Positions 1 to 8,085 of a DNA stretch of 64,000 bases are shown one piece after another. The notes beneath the pieces were generated by a model. The model was not told the origin of the DNA and did not search any database. It saw only the letters and a program-made list of their open reading frames with translations. This DNA is from JAVJSU01 sp040219275 (GTDB lineage: Bacteria > Chloroflexota > Anaerolineae > Aggregatilineales > Phototrophicaceae). Position numbers and translations under genes: made by a program. The stretch lies in the NCBI GenBank assembly GCA_040219275.1, contig JAVJSU010000024.1, positions 209,694 to 273,693 on the forward strand. Reading direction: 5' to 3'. How positions within the stretch are numbered: position 1 is the stretch's first letter; each line of letters begins with the position of its first letter.

Positions 1-153
1 TTTATCAATGATTAAGGCGCTAAACGGGCTACCTACTTCTGCGATCAACCCGGCGGCAAGCGTAATAGCGCGCGCCGGTAATTTGACGAATACGTAGGCA
101 GTATCATCGCTATAGAGCGTCATATCTGCAAGGGCTTGTTCTACAGTTTGCAT
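1..153 (-). CDS. Partial protein, N-terminal 51 residues, possibly ACT-domain-like
   Basis: An open frame on the minus strand starts at ATG 153 and runs off the left edge, so only the first 51 residues are visible. It begins MQTVEQALADM and later contains the stretch FVKLPARAITLA and a hydrophobic SALIID segment just before the edge. This beta-alpha-beta style pattern reminds me of the CASTOR-type ACT domains, but that is a weak impression. It lies 31 bases downstream of the ParB-like gene on the same strand and may be co-transcribed with it. No function is assigned. Confidence 0.5.
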   Translation of the reverse strand, partial: MQTVEQALADMTLYSDDTAYVFVKLPARAITLAAGLIAEVGSPFSALIIDK

Positions 154-183
154 AACTTTATCCTAATTTGGCTTTTCGAATGT

Positions 184-1005
184 CTATTCATCAAATTGAT
201 AGGTGGCTTCAGCATAATATCTGACGTTCCGTTGGGCGAGTTTTTCCTGCAACCACTGTTGTAAACGTTGATTTTTCTCTAGTAAACTGGTTGTTTCAGA
301 TTGTAAGTCTTTAAGCGGATAATTGACCTTCAGCGCACGCCCGTGAATGATATGACGGCTGATTCCCGGAGGTAAAAATGCCTGATATTTTGCGGCGGCG
401 ATAATATCGGCTGACGCATATTCTGGAAATAGTACCACTGCAATTGCTTGCGGATATAGCAACCAGAGTTCATCAGGTTCGTTGATCGCTGTGCGATAGA
501 GGCGTGCCTGTTGTTGGTAGATGGTCACAAATGTTCTGAGCAGAGTATTGCGTTCATGCGTACTTTGTACAATTGCACGGAGTGAAAGCACCTGTCCATT
601 GTTTAGGATGACATGCGCTAACGCGGATGAATCTTGCTCATCATGGATTTCAATCCCGTCCAATTGCTTAATCTCCTCAATAAACTCGCCTAACTCCCAA
701 TCGCTGATGATATGATTCCATGTATTAAGATCGACGTAACCACTTTCGTATGAAACTACCTGTACAAGTATGTGGGGATACCCCAGCTGTTTGAAGGTAT
801 AGCACCGATTCGCGCCGTCCAAAATGACATATTGTGTGGCATTAATAGGTGCGACAAGTGGGGGATTTATCATCACATCGGCGTGCTTGAATTTCTCTAC
901 AAGGTTTTTAGAACGTTGAGAGTCATGTTCTTCGTGAGGTAATAAACTGTCGATTGGGATAATTCGCAAGTCCGGTGGCGGTGCGCTAAGACGCGAATTG
1001 TGCAT
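184..1005 (-). CDS. ParB/Srx-fold regulator or kinase-like protein (SbnI/SerK-like)
   Basis: This 273-residue protein has an N-terminal ParB/sulfiredoxin-like region. The signature DGANRCYTFKQLGYP, roughly residues 65-80 from the chosen start, is the family's nucleotide/phosphate-binding block. Stand-alone proteins of this type include SbnI and the free serine kinase SerK, which use ADP or ATP to phosphorylate serine. Chromosome-partition ParB proteins are longer and have a helix-turn-helix, not seen here. I chose ATG 1005 because an AGGAG lies seven bases upstream; the ATG at 1059 would add 18 hydrophobic residues with no homology feel. A second ParB-like protein lies at 46310-47239. The exact activity is unknown. 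Confidence 0.7.
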   Translation of the reverse strand: MHNSRLSAPPPDLRIIPIDSLLPHEEHDSQRSKNLVEKFKHADVMINPPLVAPINATQYVILDGANRCYTFKQLGYPHILVQVVSYESGYVDLNTWNHIISDWELGEFIEEIKQLDGIEIHDEQDSSALAHVILNNGQVLSLRAIVQSTHERNTLLRTFVTIYQQQARLYRTAINEPDELWLLYPQAIAVVLFPEYASADIIAAAKYQAFLPPGISRHIIHGRALKVNYPLKDLQSETTSLLEKNQRLQQWLQEKLAQRNVRYYAEATYQFDE

Positions 1006-1080
1006 TACCCAACTCCTGAAAATGAACCAGATGACATAAGCAGATTTATAGAGTAGCACGAACTATCTTGCCCGACAATG

Positions 1081-1097
1081 ACTCTATCAGGTAGAGT
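1081..1097. promoter_or_regulatory. Perfect inverted repeat between divergent genes
   Basis: ACTCTA and TAGAGT form a perfect 6-base inverted repeat with a 5-base spacer. It sits in the short gap between the divergently transcribed ParB-like gene and the Nudix gene. It could be an operator or a weak hairpin. No regulator is identified. Confidence 0.3.
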
Positions 1098-1133
1098 AGG
1101 GGAGTTTGAAGATCAAATGGGTGGAGGGAAGTC

Positions 1134-1655
1134 TTGGGCGCGCACGATCAAGGAGCAAACGCAACGACAAATCGCTGGTTGACGATTCCGCGTACGTTAT
1201 GTTTTGTGTTGAATGGAAACGATGTGCTGTTGATGCGTCGTGCGCCACACCGTCGCGTGTTTCCAAATAAATATAACGGGGTAGGTGGGCATATCGAACG
1301 CGATGAAGACCCGCTTGAATGTGCAGTCCGGGAAATTAAAGAAGAAACAGGGTTAGATGTGCGGAATGTGCGCTTATGTGCCGTCCATAACATAGATGCT
1401 GGTGAGACGACTGGTATTATGTTATTCGTTTTTACGGCATGGAGTGATATTCGTGAGGTAAGCGCCCAATTAGAAGAGGGCACGCTGGAATGGATTGCGC
1501 GAGATCGCGTATTGGAAGTCGATCTCGTAGAAGATTTGCCCATTATTTTGCCGCGTGTGTTATCTTTACCAGAAGGTCATGTGCCTCTTTTTGCCCATGT
1601 GAGTTATGATGACTCTGATACTATTGTGATGCGATTTAATGGAGATAACGGTTAA
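1134..1655 (+). CDS. Nudix hydrolase (MutT-like)
   Basis: A 173-residue Nudix protein. The Nudix box runs from about residue 51 to 74, with the glycine pair, the REIKEETGL core and correctly spaced acidic residues that bind Mg2+, so it should be active. Family members hydrolyse nucleoside diphosphates linked to another moiety. The 8-oxo-dGTP diphosphatase group is the closest by feel, since the protein begins with a short strand region (TLCFVLNGNDVLLM) as in MutT/MTH1 proteins. The start is TTG 1134 with GGAGG six bases upstream. It is the first gene of a plus-strand run, 3 bases before the next gene. The substrate cannot be told from sequence. Confidence 0.85.
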   Translation: MGAHDQGANATTNRWLTIPRTLCFVLNGNDVLLMRRAPHRRVFPNKYNGVGGHIERDEDPLECAVREIKEETGLDVRNVRLCAVHNIDAGETTGIMLFVFTAWSDIREVSAQLEEGTLEWIARDRVLEVDLVEDLPIILPRVLSLPEGHVPLFAHVSYDDSDTIVMRFNGDNG

Positions 1656-1658
1656 TCT

Positions 1659-2114
1659 ATGTCAATGCCTTCTCAACCGGGAACACCCGACCAAGACCCG
1701 AACGCAGAAATTGAATACGTTGTTGTTGAGCGTAAAAAACGCAGTCCCTTGCGTCGATTGGGCTGTGGGATTATGCTGGTGTTCTGGTTTCTTGTATTGC
1801 TGTTGCCGATGATCTTGTTTATTTTAGCGATCAATGGGGATATTACGATTGCACGACGTGGCGATATTCCCGATAAAAACGAGCACCCATTATTTCAAGC
1901 AAGCCTGATTATGGAAATTGATTTTAGGGGATTGCGCTTGACCAATACATCACTGTCACGCGAAAACGACGACAATTTGTGCATCCAGACCAATGTTGGT
2001 TTTTTACTCTGGGAAGGTGAAGGCGAAGATGCCGTGTTTTGCGATTGTTATGATCGTGATAGTACCGAATCCGTGTGGGAATTATCGTCTACCGCAATGA
2101 CAACCTGTGATTGA
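1659..2114 (+). CDS. Hypothetical single-pass membrane protein
   Basis: A 151-residue protein of unknown family. Residues 1-35 are hydrophilic with a basic KKRSPLRRLG cluster, followed by one strongly hydrophobic segment at about 37-60. The remaining C-terminal part of about 90 residues is polar and acidic, has four cysteines (including CDC) and would be extracytoplasmic by the positive-inside rule. It starts 3 bases after the Nudix stop. It precedes another small membrane protein and the Bat-type operon, so it may be an accessory envelope protein. A second in-frame ATG at 1665 is possible as the start. Confidence 0.6.
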   Translation: MSMPSQPGTPDQDPNAEIEYVVVERKKRSPLRRLGCGIMLVFWFLVLLLPMILFILAINGDITIARRGDIPDKNEHPLFQASLIMEIDFRGLRLTNTSLSRENDDNLCIQTNVGFLLWEGEGEDAVFCDCYDRDSTESVWELSSTAMTTCD

Positions 2115-2136
2115 TGATCTGGAGTAGGCTTTAGGC

Positions 2137-2448
2137 GTGTTTGCGGGAATTGATCTCACAGTTTTGCTGGTTGTATGTGGATGCTGTTTGAGCCTGCTGG
2201 CTTTTGGTTCAGTGCTCTCATTCGGTCTGGGTATTGTGGGATTCATTTTTGATATAATTTCGACTGTCTTTAACTTAGTATTTGGGCTGGTTTTCGGTGT
2301 ATTGGGTAGCGGACCCGAAGGCTGTTGTGGGTGTATCGTTTTGCTTGTCGTCCTGCTCGGTTGCGGTGGTATCACCTTATTACTAGTTCAATCTTTATCT
2401 TCTTGCGGCACACCTGATGCCGTTAATTTTTGCCGGATATTTTCATGA
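2137..2448 (+). CDS. Small glycine/cysteine-rich membrane protein
   Basis: A 103-residue, almost entirely hydrophobic protein, starting at GTG 2137 behind GGAG. It has two or three predicted membrane segments with unusually many Gly and Cys residues (VCGCCL near the start, CCGCIVL near residue 70). No family is recognised. Its stop TGA overlaps the ATG of the following MoxR gene as ATGA, which supports both the reading frame and translational coupling to the Bat-type operon. Confidence 0.6.
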   Translation: MFAGIDLTVLLVVCGCCLSLLAFGSVLSFGLGIVGFIFDIISTVFNLVFGLVFGVLGSGPEGCCGCIVLLVVLLGCGGITLLLVQSLSSCGTPDAVNFCRIFS

Positions 2449-3431
2449 ATTCCAGACAACGTTTAAACGAACGTATTCAACAAGAAGCGGAATATTTACA
2501 TGCGGTGATGAACGAAACTGCCAAAATTATTGTTGGGCAGGATCGCCTGATTAACCGTCTGCTGATCGCATTACTGTCAAATAATCATGTGCTTATCGAA
2601 GGCTTGCCGGGATTGGCAAAAACGTTAACGATTCGCACGCTTGCCGCGACCATCAACGCAAAATTCCAGCGTATTCAATTCACACCGGATTTACTCCCTG
2701 CGGATTTAATCGGAACGCAGATTTACAATCCTCGCACAGGTGAGTTTGCACCGCGACCCGGTCCGATCTTCAGCAATATCATTCTGGCGGATGAGATTAA
2801 TCGTGCTCCTGCGAAAGTTCAATCTGCATTGTTGGAAGCAATGGAAGAACGTCAGGTAACACTTGGCGAGGTGACCCATAAATTGGACAATCCGTTTATG
2901 GTGCTTGCCACGCAAAATCCGATTGAGCAGGAGGGCACATATCCCTTACCGGAAGCACAACTGGATCGTTTTATGTTGAAAGTTGTGGTGAAATATCCGT
3001 CCCGCCAGGAAGAGCGGGCAATCGTAGATCGTATGATTGGTGACCTGCCAGATGCGGTTCAGGCGGTTATCACTATTGAACAATTGCAACGTGCACGCAA
3101 GGCGCTGGCAAATGTGTTTATTGATGATCGCATCAAGGATTATGTTCTAGACATCATCTTTATGACGCGTGAACCGGCAAGCGCAGGTTTGAAACAACTT
3201 CAGAATTTGTTATCCGTTGGCGCATCCCCTAGAGCGACACTGTTTCTGTTGCGGGCGGCACGCGCTCACGCATTTTTGCAGGGACGCGGTTATGTCTTGC
3301 CAGAAGACATCAAAGAAATCGCGCCGGATGTGTTACGTCATCGCATGATTCTCACTTTTGAAGCGGAAGCAGAAAATATCACCGCAGAGCAAATTGTTTT
3401 GCAGGTACTCGAAAACGTGAAGGTACCTTAA
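2445..3431 (+). CDS. MoxR-family AAA+ ATPase
   Basis: A 328-residue MoxR (AAA_3) ATPase. Visible motifs are Walker A GLPGLAKT, Walker B ILADEINR followed by the family block AKVQSALLEAMEERQVT, sensor-1 ATQNPIEQEGTYPLPEAQ and an arginine-containing LDRF. MoxR proteins act as cytoplasmic chaperone-like ATPases that work with VWA-domain partners, here encoded just downstream. I chose ATG 2445, which overlaps the preceding stop as ATGA, over TTG 2430. The downstream DUF58 gene begins 2 bases after the stop. A paralogue lies at 32990-33976. Confidence 0.93.
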   Translation: MNSRQRLNERIQQEAEYLHAVMNETAKIIVGQDRLINRLLIALLSNNHVLIEGLPGLAKTLTIRTLAATINAKFQRIQFTPDLLPADLIGTQIYNPRTGEFAPRPGPIFSNIILADEINRAPAKVQSALLEAMEERQVTLGEVTHKLDNPFMVLATQNPIEQEGTYPLPEAQLDRFMLKVVVKYPSRQEERAIVDRMIGDLPDAVQAVITIEQLQRARKALANVFIDDRIKDYVLDIIFMTREPASAGLKQLQNLLSVGASPRATLFLLRAARAHAFLQGRGYVLPEDIKEIAPDVLRHRMILTFEAEAENITAEQIVLQVLENVKVP

Positions 3432-3433
3432 CG

Positions 3434-4318
3434 ATGCTTTCTAGCGATTTAATGCAGAGAATTCGCCTTCTAGAGCTTTTGTCTCGCCGTCTGGTCAACA
3501 ATTCCTTTGCGGGCGCATATCACTCGGTTTTCAAAGGGCGGGGCATGGCGTTTGATGCCGTCCGCCCCTACCAGCCTGGGGACGATGTACGTGATATTGA
3601 TTGGAATGTGACCGCCCGTAGTGATGAAGCCTATGTGAAGAGCTACGTTGAAGAACGAGAGCTAACAGTTATTCTGGTGTTGGATGCCAGCGCGTCCTGT
3701 TTATTCGGGACACAGGTGAGGTCGAAACGGGATTTAGCGGCTGAGATTGGTGCGGTATTGGCACTTTCTGCCATTGCAAATAATGATCGGGTGGGATTGT
3801 TGATTTTCAGTGACACGATTGAGCGTTATATCCCGCCACGAAAGGGACGCAACCACGTCTTGCGGCTAATCCGTGAATTGATGGCGACTCCCCCTGCAAA
3901 CAAAGGTACGGATATTCGTCTGGCGTTGCAATCGTTGAGTCGGATGCTCAAGCAAAAGGCGATCATTTTCTTATTGTCGGATTTTCTCGCGCCCGTTGAC
4001 GTTTATAAGAGCCAATTACTTGTTGTGGGTCAAAAACATGATCTGATTGCCGTGATGTTGAGTGATCCGTTAGAAATGCAGTGGGGCGATGCGGGTTTGG
4101 TCGCTCTTCGTGATGCTGAAACAGGCGAGGAAACCGTTGTTGATACCACTTCAAAAATCTGGCGGCGCGAATTTGGCAAGCAGACGGCACAATTTTATGA
4201 ACAAAGAGACGCAAGTTTCCGGCGGGCAGGTGTAGACCGGATTAATGTCAATGCACAGGGCGATTACGTGCGTGCGCTGGCATCATTTTTTCATCAACGG
4301 GCGAGGGTTGCACATTAG
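3434..4318 (+). CDS. DUF58 protein (degenerate VWA fold)
   Basis: A 294-residue DUF58 protein without membrane segments. The diagnostic block is FDAVRPYQPGDDVRDIDWNVTA near residues 37-60, followed by a VWA-like core (LVLDASAS, about residues 85-92) that keeps a DxSxS-type MIDAS pattern. DUF58 proteins are the regular partners of MoxR ATPases and are the second gene of Bat-type operons. It starts 2 bases after the MoxR stop, and the next gene begins at its own stop. It is shorter than the second DUF58 protein in the window (31733-32983), which has an N-terminal membrane region. Confidence 0.9.
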   Translation: MLSSDLMQRIRLLELLSRRLVNNSFAGAYHSVFKGRGMAFDAVRPYQPGDDVRDIDWNVTARSDEAYVKSYVEERELTVILVLDASASCLFGTQVRSKRDLAAEIGAVLALSAIANNDRVGLLIFSDTIERYIPPRKGRNHVLRLIRELMATPPANKGTDIRLALQSLSRMLKQKAIIFLLSDFLAPVDVYKSQLLVVGQKHDLIAVMLSDPLEMQWGDAGLVALRDAETGEETVVDTTSKIWRREFGKQTAQFYEQRDASFRRAGVDRINVNAQGDYVRALASFFHQRARVAH

Positions 4319-4319
4319 A

Positions 4320-5285
4320 GTGAGACGTGTGCTATATATTCTGATTCTCAATATAATGATTGTGATTCCTTATAGTCAAGCGCAAGAGTCACCTGAGCTT
4401 GAAGTGATTCGACCCTATTTTGTAGCCAGTACGCTCGTACCGCTCATTGGTGAACCGTTTACAATCACCGTTTATGTTGAACTACCGCGTGGTTCTGACC
4501 TTGTAGAATTCCCCACATTTCAAGATTCATGGGGCGTATTTGAAATTACTGCGCGTTCAACTGTTGAAGATAGCGTCATTGACACTGGCTGGACACAATA
4601 TCGTCAAATTCTTGATGTGATTGTGTGGGAAACGGGTGATTTTGAGACACCGGAGACTCTGGTTGGATATTTACCAGCTGACGACGCAGAAATCTTCTAT
4701 GCGCCATTTAATACACTTTATATCACTGTGCCGAGTGTGCTTGATCCTGATATGAACCGAAACGAATTGCGCCCATTAAAGCCTCAGATTTCGTATTTTG
4801 AATTACCAATCTGGGTGATTGTTGGCGTGGTTTTTATTATTTTGAGCGGATCAACTGTGGTTTATCGCTGGCGTAAAAATAGGAAGAATCAACTTATCAT
4901 CCCACCGCCAGAACCCACTTCCGCAATGATTGCACTGGAGCAATTACGTATCCTTAAGGATAGTTTGAAAAAGGCAGATTTTAGCCAGACGACTTTTTAT
5001 GCACGGCTTTCCGAGGTGTTAAGAATATTTGTGATTAACAAGTTCCGTACCGCGTCGCCGGATTTGACCACCCGCGAATTCTTGATTGACCTGCGCGGAA
5101 ATGCACACCTTGATGAGCGCCTCGTGACCTATCTTGAGTCGATACTTTTGATTACGGATGATGTCAAATTTGGTGGGGAAGCCCTGGATCATGATCTGGA
5201 AAAATTGCTGAACGATTGTGCGAGGTGGGTCCGTGCCGCTGATGATGTGATCGGCGAAGAACAAGTTATTGAGGAATTAGGTTAA
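4320..5285 (+). CDS. BatD-like membrane protein with cytoplasmic C-terminal domain
   Basis: A 321-residue protein. After a signal-like segment (residues 1-22, ending near SQAQ) comes an extracytoplasmic beta-rich region, then one membrane helix at about residues 167-190. The C-terminal cytoplasmic domain has the pattern YARLSEVLRIFVINKFR, seen in DUF4381/BatD C-termini. The frame is open from further upstream (4245), but that would overlap the DUF58 gene by 74 bases. GTG 4320 is one base after the preceding stop and exposes the signal peptide, so I prefer it, although its ribosome binding site is weak. It is tightly packed in the Bat-type operon and is probably an envelope component of that complex. 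Confidence 0.75.
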   Translation: MRRVLYILILNIMIVIPYSQAQESPELEVIRPYFVASTLVPLIGEPFTITVYVELPRGSDLVEFPTFQDSWGVFEITARSTVEDSVIDTGWTQYRQILDVIVWETGDFETPETLVGYLPADDAEIFYAPFNTLYITVPSVLDPDMNRNELRPLKPQISYFELPIWVIVGVVFIILSGSTVVYRWRKNRKNQLIIPPPEPTSAMIALEQLRILKDSLKKADFSQTTFYARLSEVLRIFVINKFRTASPDLTTREFLIDLRGNAHLDERLVTYLESILLITDDVKFGGEALDHDLEKLLNDCARWVRAADDVIGEEQVIEELG

Positions 5286-5287
5286 CG

Positions 5288-6310
5288 ATGGGTGTATTTC
5301 GATTCGCGCATCCATATGTATTGGCTTTATTACTCATGCCGATACTCTTTTTTATCTTGCCACGCTTAAGACACCGATTTTTTTCAAGTCACACCACGTT
5401 GATTTATTCTGATATTCGATTGATGGCAAATTTACCGACAACATGGCGAGTGCGCTTTATGCGTGCTCCGGATATTTTACGTTTAGGTGCGTGGATTGTT
5501 CTTGTAGTTGCGTTGGCACGTCCACAAGCGGGTAATGCACGTGATGTGATTCAAGGGCAGGGCATTGACATTGTTCTCGCACTTGATATCTCTAATAGTA
5601 TGGCGGCGTTGGATTTCGAGCCGCAAAATCGTCTTCAAGCCGCAAAATCTGTGATCGGTGATTTTATACTCAGTCGAACCTTTGATCGCGTGGGACTGGT
5701 TGTCTTTGCGCGTAATGCCTATCATCAAGTCCCCTTGACTCTGGACTACGATACGTTTTCAATTTTGCTTGACGATGTACAGCTGGTTGAAGATATCGTC
5801 GATGTGAACGGTGTCCCATTGTTGTTGGATGGGACGGCGATAGGGCTTGGCATTGCGTCTGCGGCGAATATGTTGCGAGGAAGTGAAAACGCGACAAGAG
5901 TGATTATCCTGCTGACTGATGGGGATAATAACGCCGCGCTTGACCCACTACAAGCATCCACCGCGGCGCATACCCTCGGCATCCGTATATATACTGTCGG
6001 GGTAGGGCGACAGGGCGATGTGAGAATCCCTGATCGAAGCACAGGCGAGATTGTGACCGTGCAAAGTGATCTGGATGAAGCGAGTTTGCAAGAAATCGCC
6101 AGAATCGGAGATGGACGTTATTTTCGTGCGGAAGACCTCGCGGATTTACAGGCAATTTACGATCAGATTGATATTCTAGAACGCACCGATATTGAGCGTG
6201 TTGTCGTTGTTCGTTGGCGAGATCAGGGATTTGGATTGTTATTTATCAGTTTGGCGTTGCTCCTTATTGAGCGTGGATTGCGAATGACCGTTTTTCAAAG
6301 TCATCCGTAA
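5288..6310 (+). CDS. BatA-like VWA-domain membrane protein
   Basis: A 340-residue protein with membrane segments near residues 8-24 and 62-78, a VWA domain from about residue 93 to 285, and a C-terminal membrane helix (about 312-332). The MIDAS motif DISNS (residues 100-104) and the later LLTDGDNN are intact, so metal-dependent ligand binding is expected. This is the BatA architecture of the Bacteroides aerotolerance operon. It starts 2 bases after the BatD-like gene. The next gene is a second VWA protein of the same layout, consistent with a BatA/BatB heteromer. Confidence 0.88.
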   Translation: MGVFRFAHPYVLALLLMPILFFILPRLRHRFFSSHTTLIYSDIRLMANLPTTWRVRFMRAPDILRLGAWIVLVVALARPQAGNARDVIQGQGIDIVLALDISNSMAALDFEPQNRLQAAKSVIGDFILSRTFDRVGLVVFARNAYHQVPLTLDYDTFSILLDDVQLVEDIVDVNGVPLLLDGTAIGLGIASAANMLRGSENATRVIILLTDGDNNAALDPLQASTAAHTLGIRIYTVGVGRQGDVRIPDRSTGEIVTVQSDLDEASLQEIARIGDGRYFRAEDLADLQAIYDQIDILERTDIERVVVVRWRDQGFGLLFISLALLLIERGLRMTVFQSHP

Positions 6311-6327
6311 ACAGGTAAATATATCGT

Positions 6328-7332
6328 ATGTTTCAAAATGAAAGCCTTCTGCTACTGTTGTTGATCGTGCCCGTATTTATGATGTTTTATGGTTGGCGTG
6401 TTCGGGTAGCGCATCATTCACTGCGAAATGTTGTCGATCAATCCCTACTATCGACCCTTGTCTACGGTGATATTTCACGGCGAAGGGCAATAAAAGCGGG
6501 TTTATTTATTCTGACGCTCATTTGTCTCATAGTGGCAATCGCCCGACCTGTTTGGGGCGTTGTAGAAGAAGTGACGCAAGTTCAAGGCGTTTCGATTATG
6601 GTTGTGCTGGATGTTAGCGCGAGTATGGATGCCGAAGACGTATTGCCGAGTCGCTTAATTCGAGCGAAATTGGCGATCCGTGAATTGATGGATAATCGTC
6701 GTGGTGATGAATTCGGGTTGATTTTATTTGCCGGCACGGCGTTTATTCAGATGCCGTTGACGGCGGACATTAACACGGCGATCAACTTTTTGGATGCGGC
6801 GAGTTCAGATTCTATCAGTAATCAAGGTACGGCAGTGGGCGATGCGCTTGATCTAGCGCGACAATCCTTTAGTGCACGCTCGTTGCCTTTTTCTACGATT
6901 GTGCTTTTGACAGACGGTGAAAATCATCAAGGTGATCCTGAAGAGGCGGCGCGTCAACTGGGAGAATTAGGTATTCCTGTGCATGTAATTGGCTATGGTG
7001 ATCCTGTGGATGGTGTGCCGATTCCTGTACGGGACGAAAGTGGGGAGGTAATCACCTACAAATCTGATCGCGCGGGAAATCTCGTGCTCACCCGCCTTGA
7101 TGAGGACATTTTACAGGAGATTGCGACGATTACATCTGGCACATATCAACGCGCAGGCGAAAGTGGCATTGAAGTGATTGATCTGATAAACGCGATTGAT
7201 ACGATTGACTCCGGTACATTGGAAGAAAGTTTACAGGTGCGCCAAATTGAACGTTTCGGTATTTTTGTGTTATTGGCGGTGGTATTCTTAAGCCTTGAAA
7301 TGTTCATTCCAGAAGCGAAGAGAGTGCCTTGA
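6328..7332 (+). CDS. BatB-like VWA-domain membrane protein
   Basis: A 334-residue paralogue of the preceding protein: two N-terminal membrane helices (about residues 5-22 and 56-74), a VWA domain with MIDAS DVSAS (residues 95-99) and a LLTDGENH motif, and a C-terminal membrane helix near 310-328. In Bat operons, two VWA proteins in tandem are typical (BatA and BatB). Its stop TGA shares its last base with the ATG of the following TPR gene, indicating coupling. Function in oxidative-stress tolerance is established only loosely even in model organisms. Confidence 0.88.
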   Translation: MFQNESLLLLLLIVPVFMMFYGWRVRVAHHSLRNVVDQSLLSTLVYGDISRRRAIKAGLFILTLICLIVAIARPVWGVVEEVTQVQGVSIMVVLDVSASMDAEDVLPSRLIRAKLAIRELMDNRRGDEFGLILFAGTAFIQMPLTADINTAINFLDAASSDSISNQGTAVGDALDLARQSFSARSLPFSTIVLLTDGENHQGDPEEAARQLGELGIPVHVIGYGDPVDGVPIPVRDESGEVITYKSDRAGNLVLTRLDEDILQEIATITSGTYQRAGESGIEVIDLINAIDTIDSGTLEESLQVRQIERFGIFVLLAVVFLSLEMFIPEAKRVP

Positions 7333-8084
7333 TGCAGAGGCTAGGTGGTTTAATCTTTCTGTGCGTTCTGCTTGCAAGTTGTGTCGGGTATTCAGCGACC
7401 CGTAATAATGACGGGAATCGTAGTTACCAAAATGAGGATTTTGAGCAGGCGTTACGGGCATATCAATCCGCACAGGTTGAGTCTCCAAATGATCCGGTTG
7501 CGTATTATAATGCCGCATCTGCTTATCTGGCAGTCAATGATCTCGATCAAGCCCGCGCCGCATTAGAGCAAGCGCTGGTGACGGCTGATGAAGCCTTAAC
7601 CGCAGAAGCCTATCATAATCTCGGCAATGTGTACTTTTTCATGGCTGATTACCAATCGGCTATTCTTGCCTTCCGCGAGTCATTACTCCTGCGCCCTGAC
7701 GACGAAGATACTCGCTTTAATCTTGAGTTGGCAATACAACGCTACGTTCCGCCAACGGCAACCGCAATTGAACAACAAACTGAACCGGAGCAGGGGCAGA
7801 GTGATCCTGAGGTTACGCCAACCGATAACCCCGGCGGATTTGACGGACCCTCACCCACACCGCCACCGCAAGAAGCACCCCCTGATCCTTCAGAAACGCC
7901 TGTGGCAGGTGATGCGGCAACTGATGGGGTGCAATCTTCCACTGCTCTGCCACGGTCTGACGGTGAAATGACAATTGAAGACGCTGAACTTCTGCTGGAT
8001 TCCGTTGAACAGGATCAAGAAACACTTACCGAATACCTTGAAGATGAGTCGACTTCCGGCGAACCAATTGAGAAAGATTGGTAA
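7332..8084 (+). CDS. TPR lipoprotein (BatC-like)
   Basis: A 250-residue secreted protein. The N-terminus is a lipoprotein signal with lipobox LLASC, so Cys17 should be lipidated. TPR repeats occupy roughly residues 28-135 (for example AYYNAASAYLA and AYHNLGNVYFF). They are followed by a Pro/Thr/Glu-rich, low-complexity region and an acidic tail of about 45 residues. BatC proteins in Bat operons are TPR proteins in the same operon slot. ATG 7332 shares a base with the preceding stop; TTG 7329 is an alternative. The 3' end is 1 base from the next start. Confidence 0.8.
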   Translation: MQRLGGLIFLCVLLASCVGYSATRNNDGNRSYQNEDFEQALRAYQSAQVESPNDPVAYYNAASAYLAVNDLDQARAALEQALVTADEALTAEAYHNLGNVYFFMADYQSAILAFRESLLLRPDDEDTRFNLELAIQRYVPPTATAIEQQTEPEQGQSDPEVTPTDNPGGFDGPSPTPPPQEAPPDPSETPVAGDAATDGVQSSTALPRSDGEMTIEDAELLLDSVEQDQETLTEYLEDESTSGEPIEKDW

Positions 8085-8085
8085 G

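Noticed and set aside
4245..4319. Longer start of the BatD-like protein inside the DUF58 gene
   Set aside because: A 74-base overlap in a tightly packed operon is unlikely, and the signal peptide begins only after GTG 4320.
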